A stretch of DNA of 64,000 bases, taken from assembly GCF_033955345.1 (NCBI RefSeq), contig NZ_CP138332.1, positions 5,208,001 through 5,272,000 of the forward strand, written 5' to 3'. The notes beneath the pieces are model-generated. The model was not told the DNA's origin. It saw only the letters and a list, made by a program, of their open reading frames with translations, and made no database searches. The stretch is from Sphingobacterium bambusae. Lineage in GTDB: Bacteria; Bacteroidota; Bacteroidia; Sphingobacteriales; Sphingobacteriaceae. Shown piece after piece: positions 35,698 to 43,944 of this stretch. The position numbers and the translations under genes were made by a program. The number at the start of each line of letters is the position of its first letter. Within the stretch, counting starts at the first letter, position 1.

Positions 35698-37518
35698 ATG
35701 AAAAGCTATTTAAAAAGCAAATTAGGGGCAGCAATCGTTATGACGGGCTTGTTATTTTCAACGTCCTGTTCAGGGTTTCTTGATCAGATCCCAGACAACG
35801 TGCTTACTGCCGAAGATATATTTAAATCAAAGGAAAACATTGATAATTATCTGATTCAGGTTTATGCGAACCTGCCCAACGAACTTGCCCAACGGCAATC
35901 GGAGCAATTCGCTGGTCCTTGGACAGCGGGTTCGGATGAGGCAAAATACAACTGGGACTTCAACTATGCCAACAACATGAACAGAAGTACTTGGGCAACG
36001 ACCGATGGTGAGGTGTCTAAGTATTATGACAACTTTTACAAGAGTATTCGGAATGCGACGGATTTCATTGCCAACATTGATGGCGCTGTAGAAACGAACG
36101 AAATCACACCGGCCTATAAATCTAGGTACAAAGCGGAAGCGCGTGCACTTAGAGCGATATACTATTTTTACTTGGTGCGCATTTATGGCCCAGTTCCAAT
36201 TGTTGAAAACGTCTTGGCGCCGGATGCTCCTCTTGCGGATGTACTCTTGCCAAGAAACAGCATGGAAGAATGCATCAATTACATTGTTAGTGAGCTCGAT
36301 GTAGCGTATCAGGAACTTCCACTTACGCCCGTCAATCAGGAATTTGGCCGCATGACGCAGGGTATGGCCAAGGCGTTCCGCCAGCAGGCGTTGATGCTTA
36401 ACGCCAGCCCACTTTTCAACGGAAATACAGATCTTGCTTCGCTTACCAACAAGGATGGAAAGCAGCTTATCAACCAAACCTACGATCAGAACAAGTGGAA
36501 ATTGGCAGCGGATGCGGCGAAAGCTTTTATCGACGAATTTGTACCGACAACATACGATCTGTACGTTCAAGCTGATGCGGATCCTTTCATGCAGGCCTAT
36601 AACTCTACACGCTACGTTATGTCGGTGGACTGGAACAAGGAATGGATATTTGCACGTCCGAAATCGATGAACCGATCGCAATATGACAAAACGCCCAAGC
36701 ATATCGGATACACCACCGATGTACAGGGAGCCGGAGCCTTGGGCGTCACCCAGAAAATGGTAGATGCATACGCCATGGCAAACGGACTACCTATCGATAA
36801 TCCACAGTCAGGTTACGAGCCAAATGGTTTTTCAGATTATAAAGCTCCGTTTGACAGCAAGGCACGTTCTACGTTCAATCCATGGAAAAATCGGGAACCT
36901 CGCTTTTATGTTGGCGTGACCTACAACAAAAGCCTTTGGCTGAACAAGGGAAACAACACTGGCGAAGTTATTACCAATATGGAGCTTTCCGGAAACTCAG
37001 GGCGTAAGCAAAGTACGTCTGACGTATCTCCGACAGGATACATCGTTCGCAAGAATGTCGTGGCAAACTCCAACGATAGGGGGTCGGTACAGCTACGCTT
37101 GGCCTTGATCTACCTAGATTACGTCGAAGCGCTCAATGAATATGCACCCGGTAATGCCGATATCGTAACCTACCTGAACTTGATACGTTCCCGGGCAGGG
37201 GTGCCAACCTATGGAGGCGGAGCTACGCAACTACCTGTTCCAGCTTCCCAAGCAGCAATGCGCACAGCGATACGTAAAGAACGCCAGATAGAGATGGCAT
37301 TTGAAAATTCGCGCTACTTCGATTGTCGAAGATGGAAAACGGCTGCCGCAGAGTTTGCTGGTGATGTTTTTGGAATGAATATGTTCGCCGATGGAAACGC
37401 ATTCTACGAACCCACATTGATAGAGACACGGACATTCCGTCAACGTGATTACTTTTGGCCGATACCAAATGGCGAGATCCTAAAAAATGAGCTGATGGTA
37501 CAAAATCCAGGATGGTAG
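35698..37518 (+). CDS. SusD-like glycan-binding lipoprotein (PUL 2)
   Basis: A 606-residue SusD/RagB lipoprotein with lipobox FSTSC (Cys near residue 24) and mature start SGFLDQIPDNVLT. The TPR helix region contains KSRYKAEARALRAIYYFYLV, and the C-terminus shows IRKERQIEMAFENSRYFDCRRW and ends in MVQNPGW. The ATG at 35698 (MKSYLKSK) is preferred to the upstream open extension at 35671. The next gene starts downstream of this stop with no terminator between, so the three PUL 2 genes are probably one operon. Confidence 0.95.
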   Translation: MKSYLKSKLGAAIVMTGLLFSTSCSGFLDQIPDNVLTAEDIFKSKENIDNYLIQVYANLPNELAQRQSEQFAGPWTAGSDEAKYNWDFNYANNMNRSTWATTDGEVSKYYDNFYKSIRNATDFIANIDGAVETNEITPAYKSRYKAEARALRAIYYFYLVRIYGPVPIVENVLAPDAPLADVLLPRNSMEECINYIVSELDVAYQELPLTPVNQEFGRMTQGMAKAFRQQALMLNASPLFNGNTDLASLTNKDGKQLINQTYDQNKWKLAADAAKAFIDEFVPTTYDLYVQADADPFMQAYNSTRYVMSVDWNKEWIFARPKSMNRSQYDKTPKHIGYTTDVQGAGALGVTQKMVDAYAMANGLPIDNPQSGYEPNGFSDYKAPFDSKARSTFNPWKNREPRFYVGVTYNKSLWLNKGNNTGEVITNMELSGNSGRKQSTSDVSPTGYIVRKNVVANSNDRGSVQLRLALIYLDYVEALNEYAPGNADIVTYLNLIRSRAGVPTYGGGATQLPVPASQAAMRTAIRKERQIEMAFENSRYFDCRRWKTAAAEFAGDVFGMNMFADGNAFYEPTLIETRTFRQRDYFWPIPNGEILKNELMVQNPGW

Positions 37519-37556
37519 ACGAAAAATTATGGTATCAAAAATTTGATAAATCAACA

Positions 37557-38519
37557 ATGAAAAATATAGTTAGATCAATATATAAACATCGACTTCTCTG
37601 CGTCGCGGCACTAGCTTTGACCACAGGAGCAAGCTCCTGCACAAAGGACGTTGTCTACGAAGTAGAAAACGAAGGTACAATCTATATGGCACAGGCCTAT
37701 GATAATGAAGCTCGCGTGAACCTTTTTGTTATCGACACCTTACAGGATATCAATTTCGGTGGATCATACGGAGGCATACATCATCCGCAGGCAGACATTC
37801 CATTAGAGTTCCAAGTGGATCAAAGTTTAATCGCTTCGTACAACCAACAGCATGGTACGGAATTCCAGCCTTTTCCAGAGAGCTCCTACACCATTTCCGG
37901 ATTGCAAACCATTATCAGAAAAGGAAAGGCAGATTCAGATCCGCTCAAGATCGTTGTTGATGCAGGCGAACTTGAGATGGGCACCCCTTACATGATACCC
38001 GTTAAATTGATCAGTGCCGCCGGGAGCCCTATAAACGACAACTTGGCAATTTCGTACTTCCGGATCGACTCGCTTGTGCGCCGAGAACGCGATGTAACAG
38101 GGCAGGCAACTCTTGCTGTAAGCCACGAGAACAATGGTGGATCGGGTGCTAATGAAGGATCGCGGAAGTTGGTGGACAACAACACGGGAACGAAATACCT
38201 TACCCAGAACTACGCGTCGGGGATGTGGTTCCAGTTAACCTTCCCTGCAGCCAAGGCATTGGGGGCCTACACCTTCACCTCTGGAAATGATGCCGACACT
38301 CGGGATCCTAAAACATGGAGATTGGAAGCGTCCAACAACGGAACAGACTGGACTGTGCTCGACACGAGAACGGATATTGTATTCAGTGGACGCACCCAGA
38401 CAAGAAGATTCGAGTTCGAGAATACCACTCCTTATACAAGGTACCGCATCGTGGTGGTCGCGAACAATGGAGCGACGATCTTCCAGATGAGCGAATGGAG
38501 GATGATTGAATTCTATTAA
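37557..38519 (+). CDS. DUF1735 / F5_8 type C surface lipoprotein (PUL 2)
   Basis: A 320-residue lipoprotein with signal and lipobox GASSC (Cys near residue 28). The first part (about 30-175) is a beta sandwich of the DUF1735 type, with FQVDQSLIASYNQQHGTEF and MIPVKLISAAGSPI. The second (about 190-320) is an F5/8 type C (discoidin) domain with LVDNNTGTKY, WFQLTFPAAK and PKTWRLEASNNGTDW. This pairing is found in surface glycan-binding proteins, where the discoidin domain often recognises galactose- or fucose-type ends. A longer open frame overlaps the susD stop, but the ATG at 37557 is the signal-bearing start. Confidence 0.85.
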   Translation: MKNIVRSIYKHRLLCVAALALTTGASSCTKDVVYEVENEGTIYMAQAYDNEARVNLFVIDTLQDINFGGSYGGIHHPQADIPLEFQVDQSLIASYNQQHGTEFQPFPESSYTISGLQTIIRKGKADSDPLKIVVDAGELEMGTPYMIPVKLISAAGSPINDNLAISYFRIDSLVRRERDVTGQATLAVSHENNGGSGANEGSRKLVDNNTGTKYLTQNYASGMWFQLTFPAAKALGAYTFTSGNDADTRDPKTWRLEASNNGTDWTVLDTRTDIVFSGRTQTRRFEFENTTPYTRYRIVVVANNGATIFQMSEWRMIEFY

Positions 38520-38555
38520 AAGTAGTGTTTTGTAATAATTTAGAATAGTGTTTGG

Positions 38556-38588
38556 TGCCGGATCGATAAATCGATCCGGCATTTTTTT
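38556..38588 (+). terminator. Strong terminator of PUL 2
   Basis: TGCCGGATCGATA and its complement TCGATCCGGCA form a near-perfect GC-rich hairpin with a tiny loop, followed by seven T. It lies 37 bases after the last PUL 2 gene. Confidence 0.85.
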
Positions 38589-39027
38589 ACGAAGTTGACA
38601 GTCGTTTAGATCGGTATGTTCGCCGACCGGCAGATGTACACCGAAAAAGGCTAACTTTTATGATCGTAATTCCTTAATAAAATAAATAAAACACCTTTTT
38701 TCTTTGTGTGAATGTTGTAATTTGTTATCTTTAAGTGCGATACGAATAGTTTAAACCACTCAGGTTAGATCTTTGTATCTGATTTGATCATATTAATTGT
38801 GAAATTTAATAAGCACCTGTGTACAAAGAATTGTTCGATGGCGATTTTCAAGATATTAACTTGCAAAAAAAGAAATTGAAATAAAAACAGGCTTAAGAAC
38901 AGCTGTGCCTACAAAACCCGGATACCAAGCTCTAGCTAGTTAGTACATCGACTGTAAAACACAAATAGGTACTCGCGAAGCATGACATATCGGCGCGTTT
39001 ACCTTTATATATATAAAAGAAAACATC
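38589..39027. other. AT-rich spacer without recognised gene
   Basis: No coding region is evident. TTTG at 38703-38706 and TATCTTTA at 38726-38733 are 19 bases apart, a promoter-like pair with one deviation, but it lies about 300 bases before the next gene. The stretch is otherwise AT-rich. Confidence 0.3.
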
Positions 39028-39633
39028 ATGTTTAACACCATCAAGACAAACCCTTTACCTCTTTTGCTGTGTTTTTTTTGCGCGATACTATTTCTACGAT
39101 GCGACGATGAAGATGAAGCGCTGCAATCAGACATCAAGCTTAGCGGAAGTATAAACGGTGTAAAATATATTGATCGCCTGCCTTTGTTTCTTCCACCCGG
39201 TGCTCGACGTACGCCAATCATTCATGTCGAAAAAGTGGAAGAACCATATTTGCAGTTCTCTTCAAGCCTAAGTCCCGAACATAAAGAAAATACGCAGGGG
39301 GATTTCTCGCTGTTTCTACGATTGCCATATGATGGTTCTATATTAATCGATCAACCTTATCATTTGCTTCCATTTGATGGACAGGATAAATTAACCGGCA
39401 TAGACCGGTTGCTTTACCTAGATTCACCCGGCCCATTCGCCGCCATATCGTCTGCAAAATTTAATTTAGATACCACGTATTATGGTACGGGAACCATACT
39501 GTTTCAAGAATTCGATCTAGAGACAAACAAAGCACGCGGTACACTAGATATTAGTTTTCCCTACACTGATTCCGATCGCAAACCGATCAAACTATCCGCC
39601 ACTTTCTATTGCGAAATTATGTTTAATGATTAA
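39028..39633 (+). CDS. Exported hypothetical protein, possible lipoprotein
   Basis: A 201-residue protein with a signal-like N-terminus (hydrophobic to about residue 22, then FLRCDDEDE). The Cys followed by an acidic run suggests a lipoprotein, although Arg before the Cys is an imperfect lipobox. The rest is beta-rich (LSGSINGVKYIDRL, LQFSSSLSPEHK, GTLDISFPYTD) and resembles small Bacteroidota lipoproteins of unknown function that carry one beta sandwich. It stands alone, with no clear partner gene. I propose no function. Confidence 0.65.
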   Translation: MFNTIKTNPLPLLLCFFCAILFLRCDDEDEALQSDIKLSGSINGVKYIDRLPLFLPPGARRTPIIHVEKVEEPYLQFSSSLSPEHKENTQGDFSLFLRLPYDGSILIDQPYHLLPFDGQDKLTGIDRLLYLDSPGPFAAISSAKFNLDTTYYGTGTILFQEFDLETNKARGTLDISFPYTDSDRKPIKLSATFYCEIMFND

Positions 39634-39850
39634 CAGCTTTGTCAGGAGGGAAGGTCTATACCGCTCATTTGCCCATTACAACCCCAACTTAAAGATGAAA
39701 GAATATTAACTTCCTGTCAGTTTCCGACTGTTCCGATTTCTGGCCCTTCAAAATCATGATTATCGGCTATTCGCTAAAAGTACTTTTTTTCTCCATTTCA
39801 TCCGATTTCCCGATTTGACCTTGTTACATAAGAACGCCAAAAGCTTTTCC

Positions 39851-39920
39851 AACTCGTTCGTTTTCGTTCGTTTTTGTTCTTTTTCGTCCGTTTTCGTTCT
39901 TTTTCGTTCTTTTTCGTTCC
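39851..39920 (+). repeat. Seven-unit 10-bp T-tract array
   Basis: Seven units of exactly 10 bases, consensus TTTTCGTTCT, run without indels. Each has a run of four or five T at the same phase, i.e. once per helical turn. Such phased A/T tracts produce intrinsic DNA curvature. The array ends 129 bases before the FN3 gene and may influence its promoter or organise the nucleoid locally. Confidence 0.75.
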
Positions 39921-40049
39921 CATAGGCCTCCATGTCTTTTTTTTTTGTAAGCGGTTGATAAACTTTGTGTTGTAAGATAGACGAATGGGTACCCGTAAAA
40001 CTTACGCTACAATTAACAAATAAGTTTAACCATTTAAAAAATCAGAAAA

Positions 40050-40682
40050 ATGAGAAGATTAAAAGCAAGGATTGACTATACCAATCTACGAAATGAAGAA
40101 TTAGCCGTGTTGGCTGGCAAAGTCAGCATTGCACTGGCCGACAATCCACATTTCACGACGACCAATACGCTAATTGAAAGCTTTATGGAGCTGGCAGCAG
40201 ATTATATGGAGAAGCTACAGGTGGCGATCCGTGGTGGGAGCAAGAATGATAAAGAGCTGAAAGACGAGAGTAGGGTCAAACTATTGGATGCATTTCGGGA
40301 ACTGGCGCATTTGGTCAATAGCGTCGCGCAGGGCAGCGCAGCTATTATCAGCAGCACCGCATTAATTCCAGGAAAGCCAAGCAGTACATTGACTAAACCC
40401 GGGCCGATCATGCTTGTTCGTATGGGTGATGGGACAGTTAGTGGCGAAATTAGCGTTCGCTTCCAAGCAGATAAAGTTGCAACGGAATATCTGATCGAAG
40501 TCGTAAGGATGCTGGGCGATACTGAAAGTATCAGCTGGGAGCAATCGTACGCCGTGCGAAATTCCCGTCGGTTCATTATCGGCAATCTCGAACCAGGCAC
40601 GCGGTACTTTGCGCGGGTACAAGGCCGAAATGCGCTCGGCAGCGGCGACTGGAGTGAATCTACCTCCATTATTGCGCGTTAG
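40050..40682 (+). CDS. Cytoplasmic protein with C-terminal fibronectin type III domain
   Basis: A 210-residue protein. The first 110 residues are predicted helical (LADNPHFTTTNTLIESFMEL, YMEKLQVAIRGG, DAFRELAHLVNSVAQG). The C-terminal 90 residues form a fibronectin type III fold: a Pro-rich linker, EISVRFQADKVATEYLIEVV, and the FN3 signature LEPGTRYFARVQGRNALGSG. There is no signal peptide, unusual for a FN3 protein. Comparable helical-FN3 proteins exist in Bacteroidota with unknown function. It is followed by a bidirectional hairpin and the 21-bp tandem array. Confidence 0.7.
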   Translation: MRRLKARIDYTNLRNEELAVLAGKVSIALADNPHFTTTNTLIESFMELAADYMEKLQVAIRGGSKNDKELKDESRVKLLDAFRELAHLVNSVAQGSAAIISSTALIPGKPSSTLTKPGPIMLVRMGDGTVSGEISVRFQADKVATEYLIEVVRMLGDTESISWEQSYAVRNSRRFIIGNLEPGTRYFARVQGRNALGSGDWSESTSIIAR

Positions 40683-40811
40683 CCATAACCTAGGGTGGAG
40701 GCTGTGCTATCTGCCTTCACCCTGCATAAAAGATTAAAAATTAGCACACCTAATTTTAAGAACAGCTGAAAACCATCTCCCTAAGGCCTGCTTGGATAAA
40801 TAAATAGATTA

Positions 40812-40839
40812 AACAAAAAAGATCGATCTCTTTTTTGTT
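40812..40839. terminator. Symmetric hairpin, bidirectional terminator
   Basis: AACAAAAAAGA (40812-40822) and TCTTTTTTGTT (40829-40839) are perfect 11-base arms around TCGATC. Both strands end in T-runs within the stem, so it can stop transcripts from either side. It lies 129 bases after the FN3 stop and two bases beyond the stop of the minus-strand repeat frame. Confidence 0.65.
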
Positions 40840-40841
40840 AA

Positions 40842-41453
40842 TCATTCGAACAAATGGCGAGCAGAAGTGGATTCCTTACGGCTAGTCAAGAACCCTTTAC
40901 GGCTAGTCAAGAACCCTTTACGGCTAGTCAAGAACCCTTTATGGCTAGTCAAGAACCCTTTAAGGCTGGTCAAGAACCCTTTACGGCTAGTCAAGAACCC
41001 TTTATGGCTAGTCAAGAACCCTTTATGGCTGGTCAAGAACCCTTTATGGCTAGTCAAGGATCCTTTATGGCTAGTCAAGGATCCTTTATGGCTAGTCAAG
41101 AACCCTTTACGGCTAGTCAAGAACCGTTTACGGCTAGTCAAGAACTCTTTACGGCTAGTCAAGGATCCTTTATGGCTGGTCAAGGATCCTTTATGGCTGG
41201 TCAAGGATCCTTTATTGCTAGTCAAGAACCCTTTACGGCTAGTCAAGAACCCTTTATTGCTAGTCAAGAACCCTTTATTGCTAGTCAAGGACCCTTTACG
41301 GCTAGTCAAGAACCCTTTACGGTCCGTCAAGAACCCTTTACGGCTGGTAAAGGATTCCTTGCGGCTGGTCAAGAACCCTTTATGGCTGGAAAAGGATTCC
41401 TTGCGGCTGGTCAAGGATCCTTTACGGCTGGTCAAGAACCCTTTACTGTCCAT
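40842..41453 (-). CDS. Possible heptad-repeat protein encoded by the tandem array
   Basis: A 203-residue open frame, almost entirely 27 heptads of the form K-G-(F/S)-L-T-S-(R/H/N), giving a very basic Ser/Thr-rich protein with no signal peptide. The same DNA is open in two plus-strand frames (40854-41618, TASQEPF heptads; 40867-41481, LRLVKNP heptads), so openness alone proves nothing. Two points favour this frame: most variable positions in the unit (1, 7 and 16) fall on its third codon positions, and its stop at 40842 abuts a hairpin terminator. The plus frame at 40854 begins 15 bases after that terminator, leaving no room for a promoter. I recognise no family. It may still be non-coding. 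Confidence 0.35.
   Translation of the reverse strand: MDSKGFLTSRKGSLTSRKESFSSHKGFLTSRKESFTSRKGFLTDRKGFLTSRKGSLTSNKGFLTSNKGFLTSRKGFLTSNKGSLTSHKGSLTSHKGSLTSRKEFLTSRKRFLTSRKGFLTSHKGSLTSHKGSLTSHKGFLTSHKGFLTSHKGFLTSRKGFLTSLKGFLTSHKGFLTSRKGFLTSRKGFLTSRKESTSARHLFE
40878..41446. repeat. 27-unit 21-bp tandem repeat
   Basis: Units of exactly 21 bases, consensus ACGGCTAGTCAAGAACCCTTT, run from the first GGCTAGTC at 40880 to the last GGCTGGTC at 41426, which are 546 bases (26 units) apart, so there are no indels. Variants cluster at a few positions: AC/AT/AA/ATT at the start, TAG/TGG in the middle, and AAC/GAT/GAC near the end. Twenty-one bases equal two helical turns and seven codons. The last units are more divergent (GTAAAGGATTCC type). 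No unique spacers exist between units, so this is not a CRISPR. Confidence 0.97.
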
Positions 41454-41565
41454 AAAAGGGCCTATCCCGATAAGTGTATAAAGGGTTTTAGTTTTAAATT
41501 TCTTCCGATCCTCGCTGGCAGACTTTCGATTCTGAAAGAATTAATCTATTTTTATTTTTCAAACT

Positions 41566-41721
41566 ATGATAATAAACCAACTGATACCGATAACACTAAT
41601 TACCCTAACCTTTGTTAGCGCTCTAGCCTGGTGCATATGGCGTTCATTGCTCTACCTCCTGTCTTTCGCGTGCCGTAAGCCAAACGCCGCTAAGAACTTC
41701 TATTGGTTGGCATGCTGTTAA
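41566..41721 (+). CDS. Micro-protein, 51 aa, one membrane helix
   Basis: ATG at 41566 to TAA at 41721 encodes MIINQLIPITLITLTFVSAL, then a Trp/Cys-rich helix (AWCIWRSLLYLLSFAC) and a basic tail RKPNAAKNFYWLACC. It has one or two membrane helices and no Asp or Glu. It lies 16 bases upstream of another small membrane frame in the same direction, which supports both being genes. The family is not recognised. Confidence 0.5.
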   Translation: MIINQLIPITLITLTFVSALAWCIWRSLLYLLSFACRKPNAAKNFYWLACC

Positions 41722-41736
41722 AACTATTATTATTCT

Positions 41737-41907
41737 ATGAACGATAATCAATTGTCAGTCCTTTTTCTTTCCATTATCAATATACTGATTGGTATTACGG
41801 GGAATAGATTTAACATGAATAAATATTGGCGATACCGCTTTATAGCGTTCGGCATTTTTCTTATGGCCTTGGTACTGTTTGATTGCTATTTAGGAGGTTT
41901 ATATTGA
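41737..41907 (+). CDS. Micro-protein, 56 aa, two membrane helices
   Basis: ATG at 41737 to TGA at 41907 encodes a 56-residue protein with a hydrophobic helix (SVLFLSIINILIGITG), a basic Tyr/Trp-rich loop (NRFNMNKYWRYRF) and a second helix (IAFGIFLMALVLFD). The positive-inside loop and helix lengths look like a real membrane hairpin. It follows the 51-residue frame by 16 bases, so the two are likely co-transcribed. No function is known to me. Confidence 0.55.
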   Translation: MNDNQLSVLFLSIINILIGITGNRFNMNKYWRYRFIAFGIFLMALVLFDCYLGGLY

Positions 41908-42017
41908 AAGTAGCTGCTTATCGAGGGGTTTCTAGTCCCAAAAGTTAAAGTAAGAATTTCTTTTATTCGTTTAACGTTTGCACAATTCATTTAATACAAA
42001 TTCTATTGATACAAATA

Positions 42018-42509
42018 ATGGTGTTGAGATTGTCGTTTTGGAAACATTTTGAAAAGCTTTGGATGCTTTTGGTTTACATTGTGGTTTTTGTGGGGTTATT
42101 TTGGACTCTAGATTTTGATTGGAAGTATCTGTCTGTAGTAGCAATTCCTTTATTGGTTCTTGTTATTCCATCGGCTATAATCCACCTTAATCATTATAAG
42201 TACTGCAAGAATAAAGAGCTTCATTTGTTAGATAATGAGCTTCGGATTGTGGGGGAGGATTTTGTGCATAGAATCAAAATTGAAGATATCGCCAAAATAA
42301 CTGTTTATATGTCTGCCAGTAGATACATAAAAGTCGGTAGTCTACAAACCTTCGTATTTGAAGACTACTATTACTGTGTTGTAGAGACCAAGTCTCAGCA
42401 TCACACCATTTTATCGTGTTTGTTCTCCGATAAGCTAGACGACTTTTTAGAGGAACTTTACATTGTTCCCTTGGTCAAAGAAAGAATATTTTACCCGTTT
42501 ATAAATTAA
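42018..42509 (+). CDS. Membrane protein with PH-like cytoplasmic domain
   Basis: A 163-residue protein. Two hydrophobic helices (about residues 12-32 and 38-56) are followed by a polar domain of about 105 residues with the strand order of a bacterial PH-like fold: KELHLLDNELRIVG, HRIKIEDIAKITVYM, FVFEDYYYCVVETK, and a final LDDFLEELY helix. Proteins of this layout are common in Bacteroidota and uncharacterised. The frame extends to a TTG at 42006, but the ATG at 42018 is preferred. It lies 110 bases after the micro-protein pair. Confidence 0.65.
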   Translation: MVLRLSFWKHFEKLWMLLVYIVVFVGLFWTLDFDWKYLSVVAIPLLVLVIPSAIIHLNHYKYCKNKELHLLDNELRIVGEDFVHRIKIEDIAKITVYMSASRYIKVGSLQTFVFEDYYYCVVETKSQHHTILSCLFSDKLDDFLEELYIVPLVKERIFYPFIN

Positions 42510-42645
42510 TTTTGAAAGTGGATATATATATACATTTTCCAAATATCAGTATTTAGTTTTTAGCGCATGGCATATTTTTGAAGGGCATGCTTACTTTTGT
42601 GCCATTCGGCTTGCATTTAAAGCGTTGTAGCTAGGCTACTACTGA

Positions 42646-43767
42646 TTACTTGCTCATCTGCTGTGCTTTCTGCATATCTTCATCTGCGAGATCGGTATTG
42701 CCAGTTTTTTGATAGGCTTCGCTTCGGTATTCCAGCGCTAAAGGGTCGCTTGGATCGAGCGCGATAGCTTGCGTATAGTCTTTTATAGCCTCTTCATACT
42801 TTTCCATGTATACATGTCCTCTTCCCCGATTGCGGTAATACTCGCTATTTGATGGAGCAAGTGCGATCGCCTGGTCAAAGTCTTGCATGGCGCGAGCATG
42901 ATCGCCGCTGAAGACCAATGCCTTTCCACGCTCGGCGTAATGGGCATCCTTGTTTTCCTTTTCAAGGTCAATAGCTTTTGAGTAATCGGCAATGGCGGCA
43001 GCAAAGTCCTTTTTGTACATAAACATCGCTGCGCGGTTGGCATAATGATCGGCCTCGCTGCTATCCAGCGCTACAATTTTATTAAAATCTTCGAGCGCTA
43101 AGTCATAGTTTTGATCAAGGACAAAGCGTGCACCAGCCCTAATCCGGTAGGCCTGTATATCGGTTGCATCCAGATCTAGCGCTTTGCTGGCATCCGCGAC
43201 GGCTCTGTCCATATCTTTTATAAAGAAATAGGCGGTTGCACGATTCCTATAGGCGCGTTGGTTTGTGGGCTCCAGTTCGATAATTTTGCTGCAATCATCA
43301 ATCGTAAGCTGAAAGGCACCCTTGTTCATGTAGGCCTCTTGGCGGTTGGTGTAGGCGCTGGTTTCCTGCGGCGCAAGGGCAATAGCCTTGGTAAAGTCAG
43401 CAATGGCCAAGTCAAAGGCTTCCTGTTTGCGGTGTGCCATGCCGCGAATGTTATAGCTGGCGGCGAGTTTATCATTCAGCGAAATAGATTGATTTGCGGC
43501 TTGCAACGCGTTAGGGTAGTCTTCGCTTAGTAAATAGGTATAAGCAAGTGCATTGTATGCCGAATCGGAAGGATACTTCGTCGTGATTTCCTTAAAATTG
43601 CTAATGGCAGCGGCGTAGTTGCCACTATTGTATAGTTCGGTGCCTACTTTCAGGCCTGCTGCGGTTTTTGCACTGCTGGCGTTGCGTTTATTTTGCGCCG
43701 ATACGCAAGATGTTATCAAGAAAAAACAGACGAACAGAAGTTGCTTCGGTTGTGCTATTGCATGCAT
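42646..43767 (-). CDS. Exported TPR-repeat protein
   Basis: A 373-residue protein with a signal peptide ending near SCVSAQ (a lipobox-like ITSC is also present) and about ten tetratricopeptide repeats. They show the usual A--Y-N(R/I)G-A pattern, e.g. AIADFTKAIALAPQETSAYT and YEEAIKDYTQAIALDPSD. TPR arrays bind peptides or protein partners; this one should sit in the periplasm or at the outer membrane. It is monocistronic, convergent with the PH-like gene and separated by 177 bases from the terminal gene of PUL 3. Confidence 0.85.
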   Translation of the reverse strand: MHAIAQPKQLLFVCFFLITSCVSAQNKRNASSAKTAAGLKVGTELYNSGNYAAAISNFKEITTKYPSDSAYNALAYTYLLSEDYPNALQAANQSISLNDKLAASYNIRGMAHRKQEAFDLAIADFTKAIALAPQETSAYTNRQEAYMNKGAFQLTIDDCSKIIELEPTNQRAYRNRATAYFFIKDMDRAVADASKALDLDATDIQAYRIRAGARFVLDQNYDLALEDFNKIVALDSSEADHYANRAAMFMYKKDFAAAIADYSKAIDLEKENKDAHYAERGKALVFSGDHARAMQDFDQAIALAPSNSEYYRNRGRGHVYMEKYEEAIKDYTQAIALDPSDPLALEYRSEAYQKTGNTDLADEDMQKAQQMSK

Positions 43768-43906
43768 ATGTTTAGCTTTATTGTTTTTAATTAAACGTAT
43801 TACAGCCTGTATTGTTCCGGAAAGACCCTTGTATTGTCATTTTCCGCGATTTGACCTATCTTTTAAGCGTGATTGTAGGCGATTTAGTATAGGCCATAAC
43901 AAAAAA

Positions 43907-43927
43907 AAGCCGACGCGGAGCCGGCTT
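43907..43927 (-). terminator. Terminator of PUL 3
   Basis: AAGCCG and CGGCTT arms enclose ACGCGGAGC; the minus strand continues into eight T. It lies 18 bases beyond the susD stop on the minus strand. Confidence 0.8.
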
Positions 43928-43944
43928 TATAGAAATAATCTACC

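Noticed and set aside
35827..36702. 291-aa minus-strand ORF
   Set aside because: It is a shadow of the PUL 2 susD gene; no domain or signal is visible in it.
40878..41446. CRISPR array
   Set aside because: Repeat units are contiguous with no unique spacers, and no cas gene is in the window.
40854..41618. Plus-strand repeat ORFs (TASQEPF and LRLVKNP frames) as the real gene
   Set aside because: The 40854 frame starts 15 bases after a bidirectional terminator, and its variable bases fall mainly on first and second codon positions. The 40867 frame is a weaker candidate than the minus frame.
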